The notes: generated by a model from the letters alone, not told the origin. A stretch of DNA of 8,500 bases from Planctomycetota bacterium (GCA_021106775.1 JAIOTL010000119.1:1-8500); one strand, 5' to 3'; shown: positions 1-7,310, counted from the first letter of the stretch. Program-made: numbers and translations.

Positions 1-54
1 GTACCCTTCGCATATTTTATGGAATTGCATGGTTTCGCAGAGGTGATTTCCTTT

Positions 55-84
55 GTCATTGCGAGCGTAGCGAAGGCAATGTGA
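55..84. repeat. REP-like palindrome (CATTGC...GCAATG)
   Basis: A short inverted repeat sits just past the stop codon of the minus-strand gene. CATTGC at 57-62 pairs with GCAATG at 76-81 around a G-rich centre (GAGCGTAGCGAAG). The wording 'gtCATTGCGAGCG.AGCGAAGGCAATg' resembles a palindromic intergenic repeat seen in many copies in diverse bacterial genomes (from memory, no search made). Its place downstream of a gene fits a role as mRNA 3' stabiliser or weak terminator, but no run of T follows on the minus strand, so it is not a classical intrinsic terminator. Confidence 0.5.
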
Positions 85-86
85 AG

Positions 87-1391
87 CTATGCTTGGTCGA
101 GGGCGGCTTTCAGGTCTTTGATGATGTCTTTATCCTGCTCAATGCCGATTGAAATTCGGATGCCATTTCCAGCGATACTGCCTTTTTCGCGCTCCTCAGG
201 CGGAATTGCTGCATGCGTCATCAAACCCGGCGACTCAATCAACGTGCGAATATTACCCAGACTCACCGCGAGTGTGATGCTGTATGACTTTGTTGCAATC
301 CAATCAATCATATTGCGAGCAATCGGGAAATTCTCAAGATCGGTCTCTTTGGTCTCAAAATATATCATCGAACCTGGAGCGAACTCGCCACTTTGGGTCT
401 TAAGCTGTTTTTTCGCTAAATCGCGCCATGGAAAAGAATCCAGCCCGGGATAATGAACTTTTGCGATTTTCGGGTGAGATTCGAGGAATTTTGCAACCTC
501 AAGAGCGGTCTTTTGTTGCCGTTCCATGCGCAGCGGAAGCGTGGAAAGCCCGTAAACCAGAACATTCCATGCTGTTTTCGGCGCGAGTGCACCACCGAAA
601 TCCTTGCGATAAAGTAGCAAATCTGATTCATATTTGCATGCACCAACAACCGCGCCACCCATATCCGTCCCGAATCCGCCGATATTTTTCGTCAGCGAAT
701 GAATAACGATATCGACGCCCCAATCAAGCGGACGCTGGGCAAACGGTGTAGCAAAAGTATTATCCACGATGATTTTGATGTGATTCTCTTCATCGCGCGA
801 TTTATTTATTTCATCTCGAATTTTGATGATGGCTTCTAGGTCGACGAACTCAAGCGTAGGGTTTGCAGGCGTTTCGAAGTAAAAGACCTTTGTGTTATCG
901 TTGATTGCTGCTTTTACTTCGTCGAGATTGCCGAAATCAACAAGCGTGTGCTCGATGCCAAGCCTTGGAAGCCAGTTCGTGATAAGCGAAAAAGTACAGC
1001 CGTAAATCGTCCGAAACGCCACCAGATGGTCACCTGCTTTCATCGTAACACCGAATGCTGCTGCGATTGCCGCCATCCCAGTCGAGAAAGTTACCGCCAT
1101 ATCTGCGTTTTCCGCTTGCGCAAGTCCTTCCTCAAGCATCCCGCGCGTCGGCTCATCAAGCCGGTCATAGATATAAACTGGGTCTTCGTCTTGCGTTCGA
1201 TTCACACCGAATTTCACGAAACCTTCACCCCCGCGCTCAGCGGAGTCAAGGCGATATGTAACGGAGCTTGAAATCGGGGGAACAAGATGATGCTTGTAAT
1301 CCCAGCGCGGCGAAACAAACTTCCCGTGAATCAAAAACGTGGACATGTCAACTTCGTCATCGTTACTGCTAATTTTGTCGTTTTCTGCCAT
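87..1391 (-). CDS. PLP-dependent trans-sulfuration enzyme, methionine gamma-lyase-like
   Basis: A 434-residue member of the Cys/Met-metabolism PLP enzyme family (methionine gamma-lyase, cystathionine gamma-lyase/synthase, O-acetylhomoserine sulfhydrylase); cytosolic, normally a tetramer. Visible active-site residues are Lys235 in SLTK (Schiff base), Asp210 in VDNTFATP (pyridine nitrogen), Tyr75 and Arg77 in YDRLDEPT (phosphate contact from the neighbouring subunit; family consensus NPT is EPT here), the STGMAA loop at 103-108, Tyr130 (ring stacking), and Arg412 in GIRISIGIE (substrate carboxylate). Cys132 in YGCTF matches the Cys typical of methionine gamma-lyases, favouring that activity, but the family is hard to split by motif alone. 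Extra residues at about 50-70 and 195-206 make it longer than the usual ~400. GAGG lies six bases before the ATG. No sulfur-metabolism gene is adjacent. Confidence 0.9.
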   Translation of the reverse strand: MAENDKISSNDDEVDMSTFLIHGKFVSPRWDYKHHLVPPISSSVTYRLDSAERGGEGFVKFGVNRTQDEDPVYIYDRLDEPTRGMLEEGLAQAENADMAVTFSTGMAAIAAAFGVTMKAGDHLVAFRTIYGCTFSLITNWLPRLGIEHTLVDFGNLDEVKAAINDNTKVFYFETPANPTLEFVDLEAIIKIRDEINKSRDEENHIKIIVDNTFATPFAQRPLDWGVDIVIHSLTKNIGGFGTDMGGAVVGACKYESDLLLYRKDFGGALAPKTAWNVLVYGLSTLPLRMERQQKTALEVAKFLESHPKIAKVHYPGLDSFPWRDLAKKQLKTQSGEFAPGSMIYFETKETDLENFPIARNMIDWIATKSYSITLAVSLGNIRTLIESPGLMTHAAIPPEEREKGSIAGNGIRISIGIEQDKDIIKDLKAALDQA

Positions 1392-1419
1392 TGCAATCCT
1401 CAGGATTTAAGTTTTTCAC

Positions 1420-1447
1420 ATTATCCAATCTTTTTCACGGGTTTGAA
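1420..1447 (-). promoter_or_regulatory. candidate sigma70-type promoter for the minus-strand PLP enzyme
   Basis: On the minus strand, TTCAAA (1442-1447) is followed after 16 bases by GATAAT (1420-1425), which matches the -10 consensus at five of six positions. Transcription would begin about 20 bases before the ATG, leaving room for the GAGG site. The -35 match is only four of six, so this is a by-eye candidate. Confidence 0.35.
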
Positions 1448-1533
1448 GGAAATTTTGTCATAACTGACTTTTTCGATAGCCAGCGAAAAACATTTGTTGA
1501 AATTAGCAGATTATTTCTCCTCTTTTTTTATCA

Positions 1534-1726
1534 CTCCCCCCTTGTGGGGGAGTCGAAGAGAACGAGCTGGAAAGCAAAGTTCGATTCGGTGTGGGGTTAT
1601 TCCTCTACAAAACCAGAAAATTCGGTGTGCAACAATCAGGAGAAGAAAGAAAAGCATGTTTACATGCCCCTCCCCGCATCATCCTGCACAATGCTTGCAT
1701 TCTGCGACCCTCCCACAAGGGGAGGA
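1534..1726. mobile_element. MITE-like element with hairpin terminal inverted repeats
   Basis: The left end (1534-1555) and right end (1705-1726) are inverted repeats matching at 17 of 22 positions. Each end also folds by itself: CTCCCCC/GGGGGAG around CTTGT on the left, and CCTCCC/GGGAGG around ACAAG on the right. The interior of about 150 bp has no credible gene. It holds a small hairpin (GCATG-TTTA-CATGC, 1654-1667) and a second C-rich block before the right end. C/G-rich ends in an AT-rich intergenic region, inverted termini and lack of coding capacity fit a miniature non-autonomous transposable element. I see no convincing target-site duplication. The open frames crossing it on the plus strand have no recognisable protein content. 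It could instead be a pair of dispersed palindromic repeats rather than a transposed unit. Confidence 0.55.
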
Positions 1727-1828
1727 TTATTATCCATCAGTGAAACCTTTATAATCGGTTTTAATGAACTGTTTTGTGAGAATAAAGTATTATGTTTACT
1801 ATGTTGTGTCCCATAACTATTTTGGGTA

Positions 1829-1942
1829 TATTCCGCCAGCTTCACGCAACTTTCGAAATCTCTTCACTCAAAACGTCCTCAATGTAGCTTTGGCTATGTC
1901 TGCGGCGTTTTTCAATCCTCGATTCCGATTCTTGCACAAATC
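1829..1942 (-). repeat. dispersed intergenic repeat, copy A (inverted relative to copy B)
   Basis: Read on the minus strand, this segment aligns over its whole length with plus-strand 7201-7310. Exact shared blocks in the same order are CATAG, AAAGCTA, TTGAGGA, TTGCGTGAAG (1840-1849 here) and CGGAATA. Spacing is nearly conserved: CATAG to TTGCGTGAAG is 49 bases here and 48 in the other copy. By eye roughly two thirds to three quarters of bases match, with a few small gaps. The middle has a short hairpin (ATAGCCAAAGCTA type). It has no coding potential and lies wholly between genes. Its orientation points toward the minus-strand PLP gene, with the MITE-like element in between. Confidence 0.6.
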
Positions 1943-1981
1943 TGACAAAATATCCTCTCAAAATACTAATGGGATACAACC

Positions 1982-1987
1982 TATAAT
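1982..1987 (+). promoter_or_regulatory. -10 box TATAAT upstream of the first membrane paralogue
   Basis: A perfect TATAAT lies 30 bases before the TTG start and 20 bases before its GGAGG site. No good -35 hexamer stands at the usual distance, so strength is uncertain. The second paralogue has the same arrangement, which raises confidence that the box is real. Confidence 0.45.
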
Positions 1988-2007
1988 TTTCACATTATTT
2001 TGTCTTC

Positions 2008-2012
2008 GGAGG
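2008..2012 (+). promoter_or_regulatory. Shine-Dalgarno GGAGG that fixes a TTG start at 2018
   Basis: GGAGG lies five bases before TTG at 2018-2020. An earlier in-frame TTG at 2000 would place this site inside the gene and has no purine-rich site ahead of it. The paralogue at 3533 has GGAGG (3523-3527) exactly five bases before its ATG, in the similar context GGAGGATNNT. Confidence 0.8.
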
Positions 2013-2017
2013 ATGCT

Positions 2018-3463
2018 TTGAACACACATGAAATCGACAGACTCGTGAAATCGTATGAGGAATCCGCACCAAAACCCAGAAAGCGCAAGAGAATCATGCT
2101 GAATATCACAATCATCGTTGTTTTGATGAGCATTTCAATACTCATCGGGTATCTGCTGCTCAATTTGATTGCGCACAACCGATACGTAGATTTAATCGAG
2201 GAGATTAAAGGGCGTGGTGAAGCAATTGAGTTCAGCGAGATTGCAATTGAAGAGCTTGAGGACAGCGAAAATGCTGCGACATACATAAAACGCGCCTTCA
2301 AAACATTTATTGATTTTCAGGATACAATTGATATGGATGCGGACGAAGATTATTGGTTACAAGCAGAAGAATATGAGAAAAACTACTCGCTTGCTGCTTT
2401 GCGAAAATATCCTGACAGAGTGCAAATTGTCCGTGATTACATCAAGCAAAACGAGGAAACAATTGAGCTGATTCACAACGGTTTACAGCATCCAAAAGCT
2501 AACTTCAAGGTCGATTATGAAAACCTTGAGATACCTCCTATTAGCGATGTTATGAGAATAAGTCGAATATATTGGCATCTGTTAAACCTTGCGATTTTGG
2601 ATAATGTTGCTGAACAGGCAATTAAAAACTTCATTGATATGTATCGACTTGCACTTGTTATGAGCAATGAGCATCTTCTAATTACAAGACTTGTTGTGAC
2701 TTCCTTGGAATCACAATCACTGCAAACTCTGAAATTACTGTATGAGAATATTGAGTTTACAGAAGCTCAGCTTGAAGTTCTTAATGCTGAACTCGGTAAA
2801 ATCGAGAATTTGAAAAGTTTTGCCGATGTGCTAATCTCTGAGCGTTGTTTTTCTTTACTTTCAATTACAAATGAAGATTCTGGGGATGACAGTCAGTTGT
2901 TTGATTATGAAGGCTATATTTATGGCAAGTATGCGAATCTTCTCCCAGACTCAGTTATCAAGCTTGACAGTCTGAATTACGTCAAGGAGCTTGGCAAAAC
3001 AATTGACCTTTCAAAGAAACCTTATCTTGAGATAAAAGACGAATTATTCGCGTTACAAACAAAGTGGGAAAATGAAACATCAATATTTCGCAAATATACA
3101 GCATATAGTATTCCTGCGGTAATAGGGTCAGTCATTCGTCAGCCAGTAATGCAGGTGTTGTCGAAGATTGCGTGGACTACGCTGGCAATTGAGCTTTTCA
3201 AACTTCGGCATGGCAAACTTCCGCAAACCTTGACAGAGCTTGTTGAAGGCAAGATTTTAATTAAACTGCCTGTTGACCCGTTTACCGTCGATTCGTTGAT
3301 TTATGAAGTTTCGGGAGATAAATTTAGGGTTTTCAGCAAGGGTTTTGATGACTGGGACAATGCCCCCAGCGGTTTTGATGAGTTTGAGCATGACGGCAAT
3401 ATCGTCTGGAAGCTGAAGGATATTGCCCCGGATGACCCCGACGATAATGATGAAAAGGAATAA
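2018..3463 (+). CDS. membrane-anchored protein with GspG-like C-terminal block (paralogue 1)
   Basis: A 481-residue protein of unknown function, read from TTG at 2018. The N-terminus is short and very basic (PKPRKRKR at 19-25), followed by one transmembrane segment at about 27-52; the basic side before it predicts an N-in topology with the rest outside the membrane. A conserved stretch follows the membrane segment (KGRGEAIEFSEI, 64-75), then a long helical region, then a C-terminal block: HGKLPQTLTELV (398-409), LPVDPFT (417-423) and FRVFSKGFDDWDNAP (436-450). That block resembles the C-terminal part of type II secretion major pseudopilins (yR..G.yP..L.eL...DPF....y.i.S.G.D). No type 4 prepilin cleavage motif precedes the membrane helix, so it is not a normal pseudopilin. 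It is a clear paralogue of the next gene. The acidic tail is rich in D and E. The function is unrecognised. Confidence 0.85.
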   Translation: MNTHEIDRLVKSYEESAPKPRKRKRIMLNITIIVVLMSISILIGYLLLNLIAHNRYVDLIEEIKGRGEAIEFSEIAIEELEDSENAATYIKRAFKTFIDFQDTIDMDADEDYWLQAEEYEKNYSLAALRKYPDRVQIVRDYIKQNEETIELIHNGLQHPKANFKVDYENLEIPPISDVMRISRIYWHLLNLAILDNVAEQAIKNFIDMYRLALVMSNEHLLITRLVVTSLESQSLQTLKLLYENIEFTEAQLEVLNAELGKIENLKSFADVLISERCFSLLSITNEDSGDDSQLFDYEGYIYGKYANLLPDSVIKLDSLNYVKELGKTIDLSKKPYLEIKDELFALQTKWENETSIFRKYTAYSIPAVIGSVIRQPVMQVLSKIAWTTLAIELFKLRHGKLPQTLTELVEGKILIKLPVDPFTVDSLIYEVSGDKFRVFSKGFDDWDNAPSGFDEFEHDGNIVWKLKDIAPDDPDDNDEKE

Positions 3464-3498
3464 TCGATTATGTGCGAAGAGAATACAAATGATTGATG

Positions 3499-3504
3499 TA
3501 TAAT
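3499..3504 (+). promoter_or_regulatory. -10 box TATAAT upstream of the second membrane paralogue
   Basis: A perfect TATAAT lies 18 bases before GGAGG (3523-3527) and 28 bases before the ATG, closely matching the layout of the first paralogue. No clear -35 is visible. It suggests the second gene can be transcribed separately, although read-through from the first is also possible across the 69-base gap, where I see no terminator. Confidence 0.4.
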
Positions 3505-3532
3505 TAATATTGAGATAAGTCTGGAGGATATT

Positions 3533-4945
3533 ATGAAAAGCATGTCAGATAAAAAAGGAAAATCAAAAAAACTATGGCGAATAATTCTGAAAATTTTAAT
3601 CATCATCACAATAATTGTGTTGTTGATTTATGTCATTGCTGAAATTGTGGCTCATTTCAAATATGAAAGCATTATTAATGGGATTAGGTCAAAAGGCGAG
3701 CCGGTTTCACTTTCTGAGTATGAATATCCCATGGTTATTGAGCAAAATAATGGTGCTTCTTTTATCGAACACGCATTTAGTCAACATGATATTTTCAAAG
3801 ATATGTATCCGAATGAATTTTGGGATGCTTTTGAATTTATGCATTATGAGACAGATTCTTCGGTACAGGAGCTTTTCAATTCACCTGATAAACAACAAAA
3901 ACTTAAAAGTTGGCTGGATATAAACCAACAAACATTTCAGCTTCTGCAAAAGGGATTGGAATTCCCAGAGAAACGCTTTGAGCTTGTGAAATACGTATTC
4001 AAAGATATTGAGACCATCGGAACATTTTCAACAAAGTGTATAAATTTAGCTTGGTTATTATGTGGAAAAATGAATCAGTCAATCTGTAACAAAGATAAAT
4101 CTCAGGCAATTGCAGATTTTAATACATTGGTTGATTTTGCAGTAATCTGGAATAATGAAATTGAAATGTATATCACAGAAAGTTCGTTTTATTCATTCGA
4201 CGAAGTTTTGAAAGCACTTCGGGTGTTGGTTGACAATGTCGATTTGACTGAAGAAGATATAAACGTCATCAATGCTAAGCTTGATGAACTTCTGCCTTCA
4301 CTTGATATGTCAAGATTTCTGATTTTGGCAAGATGCCTTTTCCTGGATTATGTGAAATTACTCGACAATGACCCGATGAATTTAAAGGAAGATGCATACG
4401 GCGACTGGAAAACTTATGTTCCTGATTCACACATGAAACTTATGCTGCTGAAAGCGGTCGAGAATTCTACGAAGCTAATTGAATTGACGAAAATGCCGTA
4501 TTTCAACGCTAAAAGCGCAATCGAAGACATGAAAACGGATGCTATGAATTGGTTTGGGGTTTACTATGATGCGGATGTTTGGACGATAATAGCGATTGGC
4601 ACTCATTTCGATAGGGTTATATCAACTGCGCAATATAGAATTGCGAAAATCACACTTGCAGCAAAGATTTTTGAACTCAGAAACGACCGAAAACCTGAAA
4701 GCATTGACGAACTTGTGAAAATAGGACTCATTGACACGGAAGCGATTGACCCATTTACAGGAAAGCAGTTCAAGCTTGTGATTATTGATGATGAGTTGAT
4801 TATTTACAGTGTGGGTCCAAATGGAGTTGATGATTTCGCTTCAAAGCAAGATACATCAAACAGTGCAGACCTTTTCTGGATAAGTAGATTTGTGAGAACT
4901 CAACAGCAATCTCAGCTGCAGACTCAGCCTGAGGGAAATAAATAA
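3533..4945 (+). CDS. membrane-anchored protein with GspG-like C-terminal block (paralogue 2)
   Basis: A 470-residue paralogue of the preceding gene, same layout. It has a basic N-terminus (KKGKSKKLWR), one transmembrane helix at about 17-39, then HFKYESIINGIRSKGEPVSLSE (41-62), matching HNRYVDLIEEIKGRGEAIEFSE in paralogue 1. Other shared blocks are NVDLTEEDINVINAKL (235-250) against NIEFTEAQLEVLNAEL, and the VPDS...LTKMPY region (296-323) against LPDS...LSKKPY. The C-terminus has LAAKIFELRNDRKPESIDELV, DPFTGKQF (406-413) and IYSVGPNGVDDF (424-435), a closer fit to the pseudopilin-like consensus than paralogue 1. The tail is Q-rich (TQQQSQLQTQPEGNK). The start is supported by GGAGG five bases upstream; an internal ATG at 3542 has no better site. 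Function is unknown; a secreted-face or envelope role is inferred only from topology. Confidence 0.85.
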   Translation: MKSMSDKKGKSKKLWRIILKILIIITIIVLLIYVIAEIVAHFKYESIINGIRSKGEPVSLSEYEYPMVIEQNNGASFIEHAFSQHDIFKDMYPNEFWDAFEFMHYETDSSVQELFNSPDKQQKLKSWLDINQQTFQLLQKGLEFPEKRFELVKYVFKDIETIGTFSTKCINLAWLLCGKMNQSICNKDKSQAIADFNTLVDFAVIWNNEIEMYITESSFYSFDEVLKALRVLVDNVDLTEEDINVINAKLDELLPSLDMSRFLILARCLFLDYVKLLDNDPMNLKEDAYGDWKTYVPDSHMKLMLLKAVENSTKLIELTKMPYFNAKSAIEDMKTDAMNWFGVYYDADVWTIIAIGTHFDRVISTAQYRIAKITLAAKIFELRNDRKPESIDELVKIGLIDTEAIDPFTGKQFKLVIIDDELIIYSVGPNGVDDFASKQDTSNSADLFWISRFVRTQQQSQLQTQPEGNK

Positions 4946-5056
4946 GTGATGAAAATTTTGGAATCTTTGGATTTTACAATTCGATTACACACAGATTATG
5001 TAAAAAAAATAGTGCCTCTTTCAATATCTCCAATATTTTGTATATGTATTAACTCG

Positions 5057-5086
5057 TTGTGAATCAGTCGATGAAACGCCTGATAT
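5057..5086 (+). promoter_or_regulatory. candidate promoter for the TPR protein gene
   Basis: TTGTGA (5057-5062) and TGATAT (5081-5086) are separated by 18 bases, each a partial match to the sigma70 consensus. An alternative -10, TATGAT (5099-5104), lies closer to the gene but without a -35. The 179-base gap after the previous stop shows no terminator hairpin that I can support. Confidence 0.3.
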
Positions 5087-5124
5087 TTTTGCGTATTCTA
5101 TGATTTTACCTGCTAAGGTGAACA

Positions 5125-7158
5125 ATGGGTTTACTGAATGATGACAATTCCATTCAAAATGTGCCGTTAAAGGCAGCACGTGAGTCTAGCGATCCATTCG
5201 TACTTGCCAAGGGTTTTTTCCTCGGCAGACAATACCGCAGTACGCTGGAGTTCCTGCAAAAAGGCGAAACCCAGATTGAAGATTTTTATACACACGAGCC
5301 GGAAGCCCTGCTATTGCTTGGTCAAGTGCATTTTCACCTCTGCAATTATTCGGATGCAAAAAAATATCTGCATCAGGCAACGAAAAATATCAAATCAACA
5401 AAACTCGCCCGGTATTATCTCGCTAAACTGCTGATTATTCAAGGGGATTACAGAAAAGCAAGCGAACTTTTGTTGTCTCTCATTGCCGATTTCCCGGAAG
5501 ATGTATCATACAGGATTCACAGTTACGCCCTGCTGGCAACCTGCGAGATGAAGATGGGCAGAGTACAGGTTTCCGAGGATTATCGACAAAAAGCTGAGGA
5601 AAAAGGATTTCATTCAGCCGATTTGCTCCTTGAGCATGGACGTTATCTGATGCTGCAAGAGTCGTGGGATGAAGCCGCTAATTATTTCGGTGAAGCAGCA
5701 AACGTTGACCCGACGAGCACACAGGCGTATTTTCATCTGGCGAAACTGTTTTATCTGCATCGGCAGTTCTCAAAAGCTGAGGAAATTCTCGCATACGGGC
5801 TAAACAACGCACCCGAGGAAATCGACCTTTACATGCTTCTCGGCGACATCCGCAAAACTCAGGCGCGTTACGAAGATGCAATTCACTTGTATCAGCTTGC
5901 CATGGAAATCAACCCGACGAGTTATTTCGGTGCGTACATCACGTATCAGCTTGCTGAATGCTATTATCTCAAGAACGACTTGCCGTTGAGTAAAAATTAT
6001 TACAACGATGTCATTAAGAATTTCTCAAGTTCAAATCTGTGTTCTGAAGCGAAATATTTCCTGAATAATCTTGAAACGCGCAATAAACGCGGCTCCGAGC
6101 GCATTCGTATTGAGAATTTCCCGCTTGGTATCCCGCTTGTCGACCTCATCGGACATAAAATCGTCGTTAACTTCCTCGTGCAGTATGGGATTGATATAAC
6201 CGAAACCCAGCTTGACGATATCAATACAATCGAAAGGTACGACGATTGGCTTCTACTCCTTGATTTCTTCGAGTATTTGAAGCTTAAGATACTCGTTTTC
6301 CGAGGTGACAAAGATACCATTAAAAAACTTGTGCGCGCCCAGGTTCCTGTGCTTGCCTCAGAATGTATGGGCTTGAAGCATAGATTTATCGCCATTATCG
6401 GCTTCGATACATTCAAAGATTCAGTAATCATCGTCGACCCCGATTATCCCGATTCAATCGATTTATCCTGGAAAGCATTTGAAAAATCATGGTCAATCAC
6501 CAGCAATGCGTTGATAATCGCGCTTCCCAACGGCTGGAACGATCTTATTACCGAGCTTGGCATAAGCGAAAGCATCCTGCACAACAATTGGATAGATGCC
6601 TTGAAAGCTAAGGATGCAGGAAATATCGAGGAAGCGAGAAAAATTGCATCTGATGCAAGAATCACAGATTCTAAGGCAGAAACTGCTATTAAGCTTGAAA
6701 CCGAAATCGAGATTACCGGTAATAATTTTGATGAAGCAATAAAATTGTGCGATGAACAGCTTGAGATGAATCCTCAAACTTTCTGGGCGTACAAATACAA
6801 AGGCGACTCATTATACAATCTGGAAAAATTCAACGATGCCCTTAAGCAATATTGCAAAGCCCGTGTTATTTACAATAATTGCCCGATGATTTTCGGCATG
6901 AGCGGCTTGTGCTACGAAACCATGGGTAATCTCTCTCGCGCAAAACAATGTTATCTCAGAAGCCTTGAAATTGAGCCGACCGGGACGGATGTCCTATATA
7001 ATCGGGCAAATATTTATTACGTGGAAAAGAAATACAAAAAAGCGGAAAAAATTATAGGTGATATTTTGTCCATCGAGCCTGAATACGAAAAGGCTAAAAT
7101 CCTTCTCGACAAAAGGAAAAAACAGAAGAAAACCGACAGTGAAACATCCGAAATCTGA
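5125..7158 (+). CDS. TPR protein with an internal degenerate C39-peptidase-like domain
   Basis: A 677-residue, probably cytosolic protein; no signal peptide or membrane segment is visible. About seven TPR-type helix pairs cover residues 59-304 (clear ones: WDEAANYFGEAANVDPT, YEDAIHLYQLAMEINPT). A different domain follows at about 330-470, then about four more TPRs at 515-655 (FNDALKQYCKARVIY, LSRAKQCYLRSLEIEPT) and a Lys-rich tail. The middle domain reads like a C39-type peptidase fold: a helix ending in VQYGI (352-356), an acidic switch, LKIL...DTIKKLVRAQVPVLAS (387-411), KHRFIAIIGFD with His419, SVIIVDPD with Asp438, and the F...W block (452-456). The catalytic Cys expected about 13 residues before the YG at 354-355 is absent (I342 or L341 there; no Cys between 306 and 414), so proteolysis is unlikely. 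A scaffold or peptide-binding role is inferred. AAGGTG lies four bases before the ATG. Confidence 0.85.
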   Translation: MGLLNDDNSIQNVPLKAARESSDPFVLAKGFFLGRQYRSTLEFLQKGETQIEDFYTHEPEALLLLGQVHFHLCNYSDAKKYLHQATKNIKSTKLARYYLAKLLIIQGDYRKASELLLSLIADFPEDVSYRIHSYALLATCEMKMGRVQVSEDYRQKAEEKGFHSADLLLEHGRYLMLQESWDEAANYFGEAANVDPTSTQAYFHLAKLFYLHRQFSKAEEILAYGLNNAPEEIDLYMLLGDIRKTQARYEDAIHLYQLAMEINPTSYFGAYITYQLAECYYLKNDLPLSKNYYNDVIKNFSSSNLCSEAKYFLNNLETRNKRGSERIRIENFPLGIPLVDLIGHKIVVNFLVQYGIDITETQLDDINTIERYDDWLLLLDFFEYLKLKILVFRGDKDTIKKLVRAQVPVLASECMGLKHRFIAIIGFDTFKDSVIIVDPDYPDSIDLSWKAFEKSWSITSNALIIALPNGWNDLITELGISESILHNNWIDALKAKDAGNIEEARKIASDARITDSKAETAIKLETEIEITGNNFDEAIKLCDEQLEMNPQTFWAYKYKGDSLYNLEKFNDALKQYCKARVIYNNCPMIFGMSGLCYETMGNLSRAKQCYLRSLEIEPTGTDVLYNRANIYYVEKKYKKAEKIIGDILSIEPEYEKAKILLDKRKKQKKTDSETSEI

Positions 7159-7200
7159 AATTAGGAGTCGCTAAAGAATAAGTTCGCAGAGTTTTATTTC

Positions 7201-7310
7201 GAATTTATGTAAGATTCGCTTCGAGAATTGAGGAAAACCGCAGGCATAGTAAAGCTATGTTGAGGATTTTCAGATTGATAAGAAACAGAAGATTGCGTGA
7301 AGTCGGAATA
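7201..7310 (+). repeat. dispersed intergenic repeat, copy B, upstream of leuD
   Basis: This is the plus-strand partner of 1829-1942; see that entry for the shared blocks. It contains a hairpin CATAG-TAAAG-CTATG (7245-7259). At its end TCGGA (7303-7307) can pair with TCCGA (7315-7319), followed by ATATTTTTG, a weak terminator-like shape. It lies between the TPR stop and the leuD start, ending 34 bases before the ATG, so it may be part of the leuD leader transcript. Nothing else coding is visible in 7159-7344. Confidence 0.6.

Noticed and set aside
1391..1816. Open plus-strand frame of 141 codons (and a nested one at 1494-1754) in the divergent intergenic region
   Set aside because: It runs through the MITE-like element, begins at the start codon of the opposite gene, has no ribosome binding site and no protein-like composition.
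1413..1999. Shared 12-mer TTTTCACATTAT at 1413-1424 and 1988-1999, considered as an operator
   Set aside because: A 12-base match is expected by chance about once or twice in an AT-rich sequence of this length; there is no dyad symmetry.
2000..2017. Upstream TTG start for paralogue 1
   Set aside because: The GGAGG site would lie inside the coding sequence and nothing purine-rich precedes 2000; TTG at 2018 has ideal spacing.
4946..5124. Terminator or small RNA between paralogue 2 and the TPR gene
   Set aside because: Only AT-rich, short imperfect pairings are visible; no G+C-rich stem followed by a T run.
6000..6431. Minus-strand frame of 143 codons opposite the TPR protein
   Set aside because: It is antisense to a well-supported gene and shows no domain or ribosome binding site.
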